From: Tropicibacter naphthalenivorans
GTDB taxonomy: Bacteria; Pseudomonadota; Alphaproteobacteria; Rhodobacterales; Rhodobacteraceae
Reading direction: 5' to 3'
DNA length: 64,000 nt
Assembly (NCBI RefSeq): GCF_900176475.1
Contig: NZ_FWXX01000003.1
Location: forward strand, 124,001 to 188,000
The position numbers and the translations under genes are program-made. Shown here piece after piece: positions 42,125 through 53,100 of the stretch. The notes under the pieces are model-generated. The model was not told the origin of the DNA. It was given only the letters and a program-made list of their open reading frames with translations, and ran no database searches. Numbering within the stretch: the stretch's first letter is position 1; each line of letters opens with the position of its first letter.

Positions 42125-43534
42125 ATGACGGAACGTGAACACAGCCTCTTTGGCGAGCTGATGGGGATCGAGCAACGCAGCAACTGGATTAGGCTGCGGA
42201 CCATGATCCTGCTGCGGTGGGTTGCCATCGTCGGTCAGGTCAGCGCGCTGGTCGTGGCGCAGCGGATGTACAACCTGCAACTGGAGCTGGGCCTGTGTTA
42301 CCTGGTGGTGGGCATCGCCATCGTCGGCAACCTGATCGCCATCTTTGTCTTTCCGGAAAACAAACGTCTTTCCGAGACAGAGAACTTTATGATGGTCATG
42401 TTCGACCTGCTTCAGATGTGCTTTTTGCTGTATCTGACAGGGGGGCTACACAATCCGTTCTCGCTGTTGGTGCTGGCGCCGGTCACGGTGTCCGCGACGG
42501 TGCTGTCGCTGCGGTCGACGATTATCCTGAACGGGACGGCCTTTGCGCTGGTGTCGGGGATGGTGTTCTTTCACCTGCCGCTGCGCACCGGCGAAGGCTT
42601 TATCCTGCGCATTCCCGATGTGTTTGTCTTTGGCCAGTGGGCGGCGATCACCATCGCACTGGTGTTCATCTCTGTCTACTCGCGGCGCGTCACGCGCGAG
42701 ATGCACTCGATGTCCGACGCGCTGACCGCCACGCAGATGGCGCTGGCCCGCGCGCAAAAGCTGAACGATCTGGGGGGCGTGGTGGCGGCGGCGGCGCATG
42801 AGCTGGGCACGCCCTTGGCGACGATCAAGCTGACCTCGGCAGAGCTGGCCGATGATCTGGACGACCGCCCCGACCTGCGCGAGGACGCGCTGCTGATCCG
42901 CGAACAGGCCGACCGCTGCCGCGACATCCTGCGCAGCATGGGCCGCGCCGGCAAGGATGACCTGCACATGCGCCAGGCGCCCTTGGTCGAGGTCATCCGC
43001 GAGGCCGCCGAACCCCACGAAGGCCGCGGCAAGGCCATCGTCCTGGAGGACGGCCCCGGACCGGGGGGCGAGTATAACCCGCCGCAAATCCTGCGCCGCC
43101 CCGAGATCATCCACGGCTTGCGCAATCTCGTGCAGAACGCCGTTGATTTCGCACGCACCACCGTCTGGATCGAGGCGCTGTGGACGGACGAGGTGGTCTC
43201 TATCCGGATTCTCGACGACGGGCGGGGCTTTCCGCCGCATCTGCTGGGGCGCATTGGCGATCCGTTTATGCGCCGCCGCAAGACCGATGCCGACCGCAAG
43301 CAGCGCCCCGAATACGAAGGCATGGGCCTTGGGCTGTTCATCGCCAAGACCTTGCTGGAACGGTCCGGGGCCGAGTTAAGCTTTGCCAACGGCGCGGACC
43401 CCTACAAAGGCGGCGACGACAGCGGCAAACGCCGGGGTGCCATCGTAGAAGTTGTGTGGCCCCGTGGCAAAATTGTCCCGGATTTACACAAAGATGGTAC
43501 ATATCTGGGGGAAAATCAGCGATTCGAGCTGTAG
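42125..43534 (+). CDS. regB: RegB/PrrB redox sensor histidine kinase
   Basis: A 469-residue membrane kinase. Six membrane segments span residues 25-185, with the quinone-binding heptapeptide GGLHNPF at 106-112. The H-box AAAHELGTPL holds His225, and the redox-active Cys265 is retained in ADRCRDILRSMG at the same number as in Rhodobacter. The ATPase domain has NLVQNAVDFA, DDGRGFP and GMGLGLFIAK. It should control respiration, carbon and nitrogen genes with RegA. Promoters of regB and senC share the 86-base gap. Confidence 0.97.
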   Translation: MTEREHSLFGELMGIEQRSNWIRLRTMILLRWVAIVGQVSALVVAQRMYNLQLELGLCYLVVGIAIVGNLIAIFVFPENKRLSETENFMMVMFDLLQMCFLLYLTGGLHNPFSLLVLAPVTVSATVLSLRSTIILNGTAFALVSGMVFFHLPLRTGEGFILRIPDVFVFGQWAAITIALVFISVYSRRVTREMHSMSDALTATQMALARAQKLNDLGGVVAAAAHELGTPLATIKLTSAELADDLDDRPDLREDALLIREQADRCRDILRSMGRAGKDDLHMRQAPLVEVIREAAEPHEGRGKAIVLEDGPGPGGEYNPPQILRRPEIIHGLRNLVQNAVDFARTTVWIEALWTDEVVSIRILDDGRGFPPHLLGRIGDPFMRRRKTDADRKQRPEYEGMGLGLFIAKTLLERSGAELSFANGADPYKGGDDSGKRRGAIVEVVWPRGKIVPDLHKDGTYLGENQRFEL

Positions 43535-43606
43535 CAATACAACTTAACGAGGTGTTAACCTTAACGAATTTACAGTTTCCCCCAAGACTCTTAAAGGGGC
43601 GTAAAA

Positions 43607-45133
43607 GTGAACGACAGTTTGGTCATGGCCGTAGGGGCGGGCGCGGGACTCGCCATGCTGATCGCTACTGCGGTGCTCTATTGGGGGGCGCTGCGCAAGG
43701 GGCGCGGCACCAAGACAGAAACCACCCGGCCCGATATGGTGATCTTGCTACGCGACGGTGAGGTGGTGGATTTCACCCCTGACGCGCCCGATATGCTGGA
43801 TCAGCCCGACCTGTGCGGCCTGCTGTGGGACGATCTGCGGGGCGAATTCATCCGGCGCTTTCCCGAAACGCCCGACGATCTGCCGCAAGGCACGATGAAG
43901 CTGATCGCCCAGGACGATCCCGACACGATCCTGTCCATCAGCAGCACCGGCCCGCATACCCGCCTGTCGATCCAGAGCAAGCCGATCAACGCCGGGCAAA
44001 TGCACCGGCTCGCGCGCGACCGGGGCCAGCTGGAGACGTTCCGCTATATCAGCCAGAACAACCCCAACCCGGTGTGGATCACCAACTCCGCCGAGGTGGT
44101 GACCTGGGGCAACTCCGCCTATTTCGAGCTGTGCGATCAGGTCGGCGAGCCCGGCGATGAAAGCTGCCCGTTTGACCTTGCCCCCGCCACCACGAATACG
44201 GCGCGCACCTCTCGGCTGAGCTTGCCGATCAACGACAACACGCGCCGCTGGTTCGAAGTGCTCTCGCGCCCGATCCCCGAGGGTTGGGTGCATTTCGCCA
44301 CCTGCATCGACGGTCTGGTCGAGGCCGAAATGGCTCAGCGCAACTTTGTCCAGACCCTGACCAAGACCTTTGCCCATCTGCCCATCGGCCTTGCGGTGTT
44401 CAACCGCGACCGTCGCTTGGTGCTGTTCAACCCGGCCTTGGTCGATCTGACCTATCTGTCGGTGGAATTCCTGTCGTCCAAGCCGAACCTCTTCAGCTTT
44501 TTCGACCAGATGCGCGACAACCGCATGATGCCAGAGCCCAAGAACTACACCACGTGGCGCGAAAAGATTTACGACGTGATCTCTGCCGCCCGCGAGGATC
44601 GCTATAACGAGACGTGGAACCTGCCCTCGGGCCTGACCTACAAGATCACCGGGCGTCCGCACCCAGATGGGGCCGTGGCCTTTTTGATCGAGGACATCAG
44701 CGCCGAGATTTCCCTGACCCGCCGGTTCCGGTCCGAGCTGGAGCTAACGCAATCGGTGTTCGACTGCTTTGAGGACGCGGTGTGCGTGTTCTCGCGGCTG
44801 GGGGTTCTGACCTTTGCCAACGCCGCCTATCGCGACCTGTGGAAGGCCGACCCGGACGGCGCCTTTGCCGAGGTGACCATCGTCGACACCACCCGCGATT
44901 GGCAAAACGCCTGCGAGCCCGCGCCGATCTGGCCGGAACTGCGCGAGTATGTCCTAAGTCTTCAGGATCGTTCCCCATGGGAGGTGGACCTGCGCATGAC
45001 CAACGGCCAGCAGCTGCGCTGCGTGATTGCACCGGTGGCCGCGGGCGCGACGATGGTGCGCTTTACCAAGGTGTCGCGGTTCTCGCCGCAGGTGGTGCGG
45101 ATGAGAAACGACAGTATCGCCGCGACCGAGTGA
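43607..45133 (+). CDS. PAS-domain signalling-like protein without output domain
   Basis: A 508-residue protein with one N-terminal membrane segment (LVMAVGAGAGLAMLIATAVL) and three PAS-like domains: QNNPNPVWITNSAEVVTWGN near residue 150, LPIGLAVFNRDRRLVLFNPA near 265 and FEDAVCVFSRLGVLTFANA near 390. No kinase, cyclase or DNA-binding region follows, and the C-terminus simply ends. The GTG start has an AGGGG site. It sits between regB and tsaE, as in many Rhodobacteraceae as I recall; a sensor role without enzyme activity is inferred. Confidence 0.82.
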   Translation: MNDSLVMAVGAGAGLAMLIATAVLYWGALRKGRGTKTETTRPDMVILLRDGEVVDFTPDAPDMLDQPDLCGLLWDDLRGEFIRRFPETPDDLPQGTMKLIAQDDPDTILSISSTGPHTRLSIQSKPINAGQMHRLARDRGQLETFRYISQNNPNPVWITNSAEVVTWGNSAYFELCDQVGEPGDESCPFDLAPATTNTARTSRLSLPINDNTRRWFEVLSRPIPEGWVHFATCIDGLVEAEMAQRNFVQTLTKTFAHLPIGLAVFNRDRRLVLFNPALVDLTYLSVEFLSSKPNLFSFFDQMRDNRMMPEPKNYTTWREKIYDVISAAREDRYNETWNLPSGLTYKITGRPHPDGAVAFLIEDISAEISLTRRFRSELELTQSVFDCFEDAVCVFSRLGVLTFANAAYRDLWKADPDGAFAEVTIVDTTRDWQNACEPAPIWPELREYVLSLQDRSPWEVDLRMTNGQQLRCVIAPVAAGATMVRFTKVSRFSPQVVRMRNDSIAATE

Positions 45134-45173
45134 TCGCGGTTGCAGCGGGCGGTGGGGGCGGTATCTTTGCCGC

Positions 45174-45641
45174 ATGACGCGACACCTCGATCTGACCCTG
45201 ACCTCGCCCGAGCAGACCTCGGCCCTTGCCGCCCGCCTTGGGGCGATGTTGCACGCAGGCGACGTGCTGCTGCTGTCGGGCGAAATTGGCGCGGGCAAGA
45301 CCCATTTTGCGCGCGCCCTGATCCAATCCTTGCAGGACACGCCCGAGGACGTCCCCTCGCCCACGTTCACGCTGGTGCAGGTCTACGACACCCCCGCCGG
45401 AGAGCTGTGGCACGCCGATCTGTACCGTTTGTCCTCGCCCGATGAATGCGTGGAACTGGGGCTGGCCGATGCCTTTGACGAGGCGATCTGCCTCGTGGAA
45501 TGGCCCGACAAGCTAGAGGATCTGACGCCCGCCGCCGCGCTGTCCCTGAGACTGGCCGACAGGGCAGGCGATGACACCCGGCAGTTGACCCTGACGTGGA
45601 CCGATCCGCGCTGGGACAGCCTCGTGGCGGCGCTGGTATGA
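45174..45641 (+). CDS. tsaE: tRNA t6A ATPase TsaE
   Basis: A 155-residue ATPase needed for t6A formation with TsaD/TsaB. The P-loop is SGEIGAGKTHFARAL near residue 35, then VPSPTFTLVQVYD and the Walker-B-like HADLYRL with ECVELGLADAF. Its stop overlaps the amgK start (ATGA at 45638-45641). The order tsaE-amgK-murU-addB-addA-trxA is conserved in alphaproteobacteria. Confidence 0.96.
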   Translation: MTRHLDLTLTSPEQTSALAARLGAMLHAGDVLLLSGEIGAGKTHFARALIQSLQDTPEDVPSPTFTLVQVYDTPAGELWHADLYRLSSPDECVELGLADAFDEAICLVEWPDKLEDLTPAAALSLRLADRAGDDTRQLTLTWTDPRWDSLVAALV

Positions 45642-46585
45642 GCGTGCTTTTCGACCCTAATCAGGCGGAAAAGGAGCCTTTGGCCGGCGATGCCTCGTCC
45701 CGCCGCTACACCCGTTTGCGCCATGGCGATCAAACCATGATGCTGATGCAAGACCCGGACGGAGACATCACGCTGTTTGCCCGTCTGGCGCGGCATTTGA
45801 CCGGCCTCGGCCTCAGCGCACCAGTGATTTACGCGCGCGACACCGCCAAGGGGGAGATGCTGCTCGAAGACCTCGGCGACGGGTTGATCGCCCGCCTGTC
45901 AACCGACGCCGAGACGGAAAAGCGACTCTATCTCGCCGCAACAGACGCTTTGATCGCCCTGCACCAGCATCCCGCGCCGGCGGGCTTGACCGTCGCCACG
46001 CCGGACGTTCTGGCGCAGATGATCGACCTTGCCTTTACGCACTACTGCGACGCGCCCGATGCGCTGCCCACCGCCGTGGACGCGCTGCGCCCCGCGCTGG
46101 AACGCTACGCACAGCCCGCCGACGTGATGATCCTGCGCGACTACCACGCCGAGAATATCCTCTGGCTGCCGGACCGCACCGGCCCCGCGCGCGCCGGGCT
46201 GCTGGACTTTCAGGACGCCTTGCAGGGGCACCGCGCCTACGACCTGATCTCCCTGCTCGAAGACGCCCGCCGCGATGTGCGCCCCGCCACGGTCGTGGCC
46301 TGTATCAGTCACTATCTCACCGCAACTGGTCTGGCCGGGGGTGATTTCCGCGCATCGCTCGCCGTGCTGGGGGCGCAGCGCAACCTGCGGATCCTCGGGG
46401 TCTTTGCCCGCCTTGCCCGCACCCGCGGCAAGCCGCATTACATCGACCTGATCCCCCGCGTCTGGGGGCACTTGCAGACCGACCTGCGCCATCCCGCGCT
46501 GGCCCCTCTGCGCGCTGTGCTCAGCGCCCTGCCCCAGCCGACCCCGGACCACCTAGATAGGCTCAAAACATGCCCAACGCCGTAA
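45638..46585 (+). CDS. amgK: Anomeric N-acetylmuramate/N-acetylglucosamine kinase
   Basis: A 315-residue kinase of the aminoglycoside phosphotransferase fold. It phosphorylates MurNAc and GlcNAc at C1 in the peptidoglycan recycling bypass. Visible are GDASSRRYTRLRHG near residue 15, LEDLGDGLIA, the catalytic RDYHAENILWLP near residue 166, and LLDFQDALQGHRAYDLISL. The ATG overlapping tsaE is chosen over an earlier in-frame start. It is directly followed by murU (16-base overlap), its pathway partner. Confidence 0.93.
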   Translation: MSVLFDPNQAEKEPLAGDASSRRYTRLRHGDQTMMLMQDPDGDITLFARLARHLTGLGLSAPVIYARDTAKGEMLLEDLGDGLIARLSTDAETEKRLYLAATDALIALHQHPAPAGLTVATPDVLAQMIDLAFTHYCDAPDALPTAVDALRPALERYAQPADVMILRDYHAENILWLPDRTGPARAGLLDFQDALQGHRAYDLISLLEDARRDVRPATVVACISHYLTATGLAGGDFRASLAVLGAQRNLRILGVFARLARTRGKPHYIDLIPRVWGHLQTDLRHPALAPLRAVLSALPQPTPDHLDRLKTCPTP

Positions 46586-47235
46586 TGTTGTTCGCCGCGG
46601 GCTTTGGCACCCGCATGGGTTCCCTGACCGCTGACCGCCCCAAGCCGCTGATCCCCGTCGCCGGTCGCCCCCTCCTGGATCACGCCCTTGCGCTGACCGA
46701 AGGCCGCGCCCCCCGCGTCGTCAACGCCCATTACAAGGCCAAGATGGTGCAGGCGCATCTGGACGGCACGGACATCGCCGTTTCGGTGGAACGCCCCGAT
46801 ATTCTGGATACCGGGGGCGGGTTGCGCCACGCGTTGCCTTTGCTCGGCACCGACCCGGTCTTTACCCTCAACACCGATGCGGTGTGGCACGGGCCGAACC
46901 CGCTGGACCTGCTGGAAGCCGCTTGGGACCCGGCGCAGATGGACGCCCTGCTGCTGTGTGTGCCGCTGGCCCGCGCGGTGGGGCGCAAAACACCGGGGGA
47001 TTTCACGCTGACCGACGGACGGCTGACGCGGCAAGGCGACCTCGTTTACACCGGCGCGCAGATCGTCAAGACGGACGCGCTGCACGACATCGCCGAGGAC
47101 AGCTTTTCCCTGAACGTGCTGTGGAACCGGATGGCCCAGGACGGCCGTCTGCACGGCACGCCCTACCCCGGTCACTGGTGCGACGTGGGCCACCCCGAGG
47201 GCATCACGCTGGCCGAGGAGATGCTGAATGTTTGA
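46570..47235 (+). CDS. murU: N-acetylmuramate alpha-1-phosphate uridylyltransferase
   Basis: A 221-residue nucleotidyltransferase that makes UDP-MurNAc from MurNAc-1-P, bypassing de novo synthesis. The start MLFAAGFGTRMGSLTADRPK has the GxGxR loop and lysine; LNTDAVWHG takes the metal site, and WCDVGHPEG lies near the end. It overlaps amgK and addB. Cells with this route can recycle cell-wall amino sugars without MurA, which lowers dependence on that step. Confidence 0.94.
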   Translation: MPNAVMLFAAGFGTRMGSLTADRPKPLIPVAGRPLLDHALALTEGRAPRVVNAHYKAKMVQAHLDGTDIAVSVERPDILDTGGGLRHALPLLGTDPVFTLNTDAVWHGPNPLDLLEAAWDPAQMDALLLCVPLARAVGRKTPGDFTLTDGRLTRQGDLVYTGAQIVKTDALHDIAEDSFSLNVLWNRMAQDGRLHGTPYPGHWCDVGHPEGITLAEEMLNV

Positions 47236-50155
47236 CACACCCGGCCCGCGCGTCTTTGGCCTTGCCCCCGGCGTCGACTTCCCCAAGGCGCTGGTCCAAG
47301 GCCTGCGCGCCCGCGTCCAAGGCCCGCCCGAGGCGATCGCCCGAGTCGAGCTCTACGTCAACACCACCCGCATGGCCCGCCGCCTGCGCGAGATTTTCGA
47401 CGCCGGTCCCGCAAGCCTATTGCCCCAAGTCCGGCTGATCACCGACCTGACCGACCCGTTCACCCGCGCGCAACTGCCCGCCAAGGTGCCGCCCCTGCGC
47501 CGTCGCCTTGAACTGACGGGGCTGGTCTCGCGCCTGCTGGAAGCGCAGCCCGATCTGGCGCCGCGCTCTTCGCTGTTTGACCTGTCCGACAGCCTCGCCA
47601 CGCTGATGGAAGAGATGCAATCCGAGGGCGTTTCGCCTGAAACAGTCTCTGACCTGGATATCACCGACCAGTCCGGCCACTGGCAGCGCGCCCTGTCGTT
47701 CTTCAACATCGTGCAGCACTATTTCAGCGGCGATGAGGCCCCCGATCCCAACGCCTACACCCGGATGGCGATGGAACTGCGGCTGAAGGCGTGGGCCGAA
47801 AACCCGCCCCAGCACCCGATCCTCGTGGCGGGGTCCACCGGCTCGCGCGGGACCTCGCATGAGTTCATGAAGGCGGTGTCCCAGCTGCCCCAAGGCGCGG
47901 TGATCCTGCCCGGATTCGACCCTGATATGCCTGACAACGTCTGGGATCAGCTGACCAACGCGCTGACCGGCGAGGACCATCCGCAGTTCCGTTTTGCCCG
48001 ATTGATGCAGGATCTGGACCTGCGCCCCGCCGAGGTGCGCCCTTGGACCGACGCCAAACCGCCGAACCCCGCGCGCAACCAGCTGTTCTCTCTCGCGCTG
48101 CGGCCCGCGCCGGTCACGCACCAATGGCTGTCCGAAGGGCCTTCGCTGCCCGACCTGCCCGAGGCGACCGCCGATCTGACCCTGATCGAGGCTCCCTCGC
48201 AGCGGGAAGAGGCTCTGGCGATTGCCCTGCGCCTGCGCCAAGCCGCTCAGGATGGCACCCGCGCCGCCTTGATCACACCTGATCGGATGCTGACGCGGCA
48301 GGTGACCGCCGCGCTGGACCGTTGGAACATCCTGCCGGACGATTCCGCTGGCACCCCGGCGCAGCTGTCGCCCCCCGGTCGCCTCCTGCGGCATGTGGCG
48401 GCGCTGTTTGACCAACCTTTGACCGCCGAGGCGCTGCTGACCTTGCTCAAGCACCCGCTGACCCACATGGGCGCGGACCGCAACGCGCACAACATCAACA
48501 CCCGCGATCTGGAATTGCACATTCGGCGCAAGGGGATGCCCTATCCTGCCGCTGATCTGCTGCGCGCTTGGGGGGCCGCGAACAAGCGCGAGACCTGGGC
48601 CGATTGGGTCGCCACCCAGTTCTGCGACCAAGAGACCGAGGGCAAGCGCCCCCTGCCCCACTGGCTCGACCGTCACATCGCGCTGGCCGAGGCGATCACC
48701 GCCGGGTCCACCAGCGACGACCCCAAGGAACTGTGGAACCGCGAAGCCGGGCGCGCCGTGCAAAAAATCGTTTCTAACCTGCGCGAAGAGGCCGGTTTTG
48801 GCACCGACATGTCCGCCCGCGATTACGCCGATCTGTTCGGCGCGATCCTCTCGCAGGGCGAGGTCCGCAACCCCGACACGCCGCACCCGCATATCCTGAT
48901 CTGGGGCACGATGGAGGCCCGCGTCATGGGGGCTGACCTGTTGATCCTCGCGGGCCTGAACGAAGGCTCGTGGCCCGAGATGCCCGGCGCGGACCCTTGG
49001 CTGAACCGCAAGATGCGCTTTGATGCGGGTCTATTGCTGCCCGAAAGGCGCATCGGCCTGTCCGCGCATGACTTTCAACAGGCCGCCGCCGCGCCCGAAG
49101 TCTGGCTGACGCGCTCGGTCAAATCCGACGATGCGGAAACGGTGCCCTCGCGCTGGATCAACCGGATGATGAACCTCATGCGCGGCTTGCCCGACCGGCA
49201 CGGCCCCGAAGCCCTGAAGGCCATGCAACAGCGCGGCCAGCGCTGGCTGTCCTACGTCGACGCCGCCGAAACGCCGATCAAGGCCGAACCCGAGCCGCGC
49301 CCCTCCCCCGCGCCGCCGACAGAGGCCCGCCCGCACTCGCTGAGCGTGACCGAAATCAAGCGCCTCGTGCGCGACCCCTACGCGATCTATGCCAAACACG
49401 TGCTGCGACTGCGCCCCTTGGACCCGCTGATGCAGGCGCCGGATGCCTTGATGCGCGGAATCCTCTTGCACTCGGTGCTAGAGGAGTTCGTCAAGGAAAC
49501 AGTCTCTGATCAGGCGCAACTCACCCCGGAGGCGTTCATCGCCAAGGCGCGCGAGATCATCGACAACCCGGACAACGTCCCCTTTCCCACGTCGCGCGCC
49601 CTGTGGCTGTCGCGGATGCAGCGGATCGCGCAGTGGTTCACCGACACCGAAGCGCAGCGCCAGTCCGCCGCCTATCCCGCCAAGTTCGAGGTCCGGGGCG
49701 AGGCGCAGATCCCCTCGCTTGGGTTCACGCTGCGCGGCACCGCCGACCGGATCGACATCGACCAACGCGGCGGCGCGCATATCTACGACTACAAGACCGG
49801 CGACGCGCCCACCAAGAAACAGCAAGAGACCTTTGACAAGCAGCTGCTGCTTGAGGCGGCGATGGTCACCCGCGGCGCGTTCAAGGACATCGACCCGCGC
49901 CACGTGGAACGCGCGCTGTTCATCGCGCTCAACCCGCGCAACCCCCAAGAGGTCAGCGCCCCGCTGGAGGAAACCCCGCCCGATGCGGTCTGGGAGGAAT
50001 TTGTGCTTCTGATCACCCGCTACATGCAGGCCGAGCGGGGGTACACCGCCCGCCGCGCCTTGATGACCGATAACGCCGCCGCCGACTATGACCACCTCTC
50101 GCGGTTTGGCGAGTGGGACGTGACCGATCTGCCCCAGCGCGAGGACTTGAAATGA
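47228..50155 (+). CDS. addB: Double-strand break repair protein AddB (alphaproteobacterial type)
   Basis: A 975-residue subunit of the AddAB helicase-nuclease, the alphaproteobacterial substitute for RecBCD. The N-terminal region (FGLAPGVDFPKALVQGLRAR) is the AddB-alpha start; the C-terminal nuclease domain has LSVTEIKRLVRDPYAIYAKH and the PD-(D/E)XK core with IYDYKTGDAPTKKQ. It overlaps murU by 8 and addA by 4 bases. AddB degrades the 5' strand and helps recognise Chi-like sites, according to studies in other species. Confidence 0.95.
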   Translation: MFDTPGPRVFGLAPGVDFPKALVQGLRARVQGPPEAIARVELYVNTTRMARRLREIFDAGPASLLPQVRLITDLTDPFTRAQLPAKVPPLRRRLELTGLVSRLLEAQPDLAPRSSLFDLSDSLATLMEEMQSEGVSPETVSDLDITDQSGHWQRALSFFNIVQHYFSGDEAPDPNAYTRMAMELRLKAWAENPPQHPILVAGSTGSRGTSHEFMKAVSQLPQGAVILPGFDPDMPDNVWDQLTNALTGEDHPQFRFARLMQDLDLRPAEVRPWTDAKPPNPARNQLFSLALRPAPVTHQWLSEGPSLPDLPEATADLTLIEAPSQREEALAIALRLRQAAQDGTRAALITPDRMLTRQVTAALDRWNILPDDSAGTPAQLSPPGRLLRHVAALFDQPLTAEALLTLLKHPLTHMGADRNAHNINTRDLELHIRRKGMPYPAADLLRAWGAANKRETWADWVATQFCDQETEGKRPLPHWLDRHIALAEAITAGSTSDDPKELWNREAGRAVQKIVSNLREEAGFGTDMSARDYADLFGAILSQGEVRNPDTPHPHILIWGTMEARVMGADLLILAGLNEGSWPEMPGADPWLNRKMRFDAGLLLPERRIGLSAHDFQQAAAAPEVWLTRSVKSDDAETVPSRWINRMMNLMRGLPDRHGPEALKAMQQRGQRWLSYVDAAETPIKAEPEPRPSPAPPTEARPHSLSVTEIKRLVRDPYAIYAKHVLRLRPLDPLMQAPDALMRGILLHSVLEEFVKETVSDQAQLTPEAFIAKAREIIDNPDNVPFPTSRALWLSRMQRIAQWFTDTEAQRQSAAYPAKFEVRGEAQIPSLGFTLRGTADRIDIDQRGGAHIYDYKTGDAPTKKQQETFDKQLLLEAAMVTRGAFKDIDPRHVERALFIALNPRNPQEVSAPLEETPPDAVWEEFVLLITRYMQAERGYTARRALMTDNAAADYDHLSRFGEWDVTDLPQREDLK

Positions 50156-53100
50156 AGCGCGACGCCGCAACACAGGCGCAGGTCGACGCCGCCCGCCCCG
50201 ATCAATCCACGTGGCTCGCCGCCAACGCAGGGTCCGGCAAGACCCGCGTGCTGACCGACCGCGTGGCGCGGCTGCTGCTCGAAGGCGTCTCGCCCGAGCA
50301 TATCCTGTGCCTGACCTACACCAAGGCCGCCGCAACCGAGATGCAGAACCGTCTGTTCAAGCGTCTGGGCGACTGGGCGATGCTGTCTCAGGACGGGTTG
50401 CACGCCGAGTTGGTCAAGCTGGGCGTGGAAAAGACCCTGTCGGATGCGTTCCTGCGCGATGCCCGCACGCTCTTTGCCCGCGCGATCGAGACGCCGGGGG
50501 GGCTGCGGATCCAGACGATTCACTCGTTCTGCTCGTCCCTGCTGCGGCGGTTTCCTTTGGAAGCCAAGGTCTCGCCCCAGTTCAAGGAAATGGAGGACCG
50601 CGCCGCCGAGCGTCTTCGCGCCGAGATCCTTGATCGCATGGCCGAAGGGCCGCAAGCGCCTCTGATCGGCGGCATTGTCCCCTATCTGACCGATGAAAGC
50701 CTGACCTCGCTCGTGGCCGAGTTGACACGGTTTAGAGACGTTTTTGCCACCAAAACCAGCCCCGCGCAGATCATGGCCGCCTACGGCCTGCCCGAGGATG
50801 CGGATGAGAATACCGCCGCTGGCGAAGTCTTTCTTGGCTCGGAAAAAGACCTGCTGAGTGCGCTGATCCCCTTCCTCAAAGAAGGCGGCAAGACCGACGC
50901 CACACTGGCCGACCACTTTGCACGGTTCACCGCGCCGGACGCCGCCGGGCTCGCCCTGATGCAAGAGGCGCTGCTGACGCAATCGGGGACGATCCGCAAA
51001 ACGCTCGGCACCAAGAAGCCGCGCACCAACGCGCCGGACCTGTTCGAGCAGCTCGATCAGCTCGCCGCCCGCGTCGAAGCCGCCCGCCAGACGCAAATCG
51101 CCGTGCGCGCGGCGCGGCGGGACATCGCGCTTTATGCCTTTGCCCAGCATTTTGTCCCGGCCTATGAGGCCGAAAAGCTGCGCCGCGGTTGGCTGGATTT
51201 CGACGACCTGATCACCCGCGCCCGCGACCTGCTGTCCGATCCCAAGGTGGCGGACTGGGTGCTGTACCGCCTGGATGGCGGCATCGACCACATTCTGGTG
51301 GACGAAGCCCAAGACACCAGCCCCGTGCAATGGCAGGTGATCGAACGCCTCGCGCATGAGTTCACCAGCGGTGAGGGCGCGCGTCAGGACATCCGCCGCA
51401 CGATCTTTGTCGTCGGCGATAAAAAGCAGTCGATCTACAGTTTCCAAGGGGCCGATCCGTCGGAATTCGACCGGATGCGCGACGATTTCGCCGAGCGTCT
51501 GGCGCGTACCGAAACGCCGCTGGCGTCGATGACGCTGAAATACAGCTTTCGCTCTGCCTCGCCCATCCTGTCGCTGGTGGATGCCACGTTCGAAGGCGCC
51601 GAAGCCTCTGGCTTTTCCGCCGACCAGACTCATGCCGCCTTCAAGGACCGGATGCCGGGGCGTGTCGATCTGTGGCCGCTGATCGACAAGGTCGACGACG
51701 ACGAGGACGGCGACTGGTTCGAGCCTCTCGACCGCGTCGGCAGCACCCACCAGACGGTGATCCTCGCCCAGCGCATCGCACGGTTTATCCGCCGCACCAT
51801 CGACGCCGGGCACCCCTTGCCCGTGGAACTGGGCTTTTCCGGCGAATACGAGGCGCGGCCCGTCCATGCGGGCGATTTCCTGATCCTCGTGCGCTCGCGG
51901 AACCGCCTGTTCAAGGAAATCATCCGCGCCTGCAAACAGGAAAACCTGCCCATCGCCGGGGCCGACCGGCTCAAGGTCATGGCGGAACTGGCGGTCAAGG
52001 ACATCATCGCGCTGCTGTCCTTCCTCGCCACGCCCGAGGACAGCCTGTCGCTGGCCACCGCCCTGCGCTCGCCCCTGTTTGGCCTGTCCGAACAGCAGCT
52101 TTATGACATCGCGCGCAGTCGCATCTGGCACCGCGACGATGGCGAAGGGCCCAAAGAGCACGTCCGCCACCTGTGGGAAGAGCTGCGCGACCACCGCAAG
52201 GACGACTACCCGCAGGTGCTGGCGATCCTGCACGATTTGATGGGGCAGACGGATTTCTTGCGTCCCTATGACCTGATCGAACGCATCCTGACCCGGCACA
52301 AGGGCCGCCGCCTGCTGGTTGGCCGTCTGGGGCAAGAGGCCGAAGACGGGATCAACGCGCTGCTGGGTCAGGCGCTGAGCTATGAGCAGACCGACATCCC
52401 CTCGCTGACCGGTTTTCTTGAATGGGCGCAGTCCGACAACCTGGAAATCAAGCGCGCCCCCGACAGCGCCGGGGCGACGTTGCGCGTGATGACGGTGCAC
52501 GGCTCCAAAGGCTTGGAGGCGCCGATCGTGATCCTGCCCGACACCACCGCGCCGCGAAACCGCTCTCGCGGCAGCCTGATGCGGGACGAACACGGCGTAA
52601 CGTGGAAGCTGGGCAGCGATCTGCCCACACGCCAAAGCCTGACCGCCGAGGCCGCCAAGGAGAAAGAGGCGCAGGAACGCGACCGCCTTTTGTACGTCGC
52701 ACTGACCCGCGCCGAGAAATGGCTGGTGGTCGCCGCTGCGGGCGAGTTGGGCAAGAATGGTGACGCTTGGTACGACAAGGTGCGTGCTGGCATGACCCGC
52801 CTTGGCGCACAGGAGACGATGTTCGAATTCGGCGATCTGGGCGCGGGCGAAGGCCTGACCTTGGGCCAATCTGACTGGTCGCATTTGACCCTAACCCGCC
52901 CCGAAACGCTTCGACATGCACGTCCCGACATCCCGCCGCACCTGCTGACGCCCGCGCCGGACCCCGCGCCCGTGGCCGAAACATTGAAACCGTCCGACCT
53001 CGGCGGGGTCAAAGCACTACCGGGGGCCGCGAACGACACCGAAGAGGTCGCGCTGCAACGCGGAACGGCGATCCACCATTTCCTCGAACTGCTGGCCCCT

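Noticed and set aside
50086-52884. Minus-strand frame of 932 codons over addB/addA
   Set aside because: Antisense shadow in high-GC DNA with His/Arg/Gln-rich, family-free translation, opposite a clear AddA.
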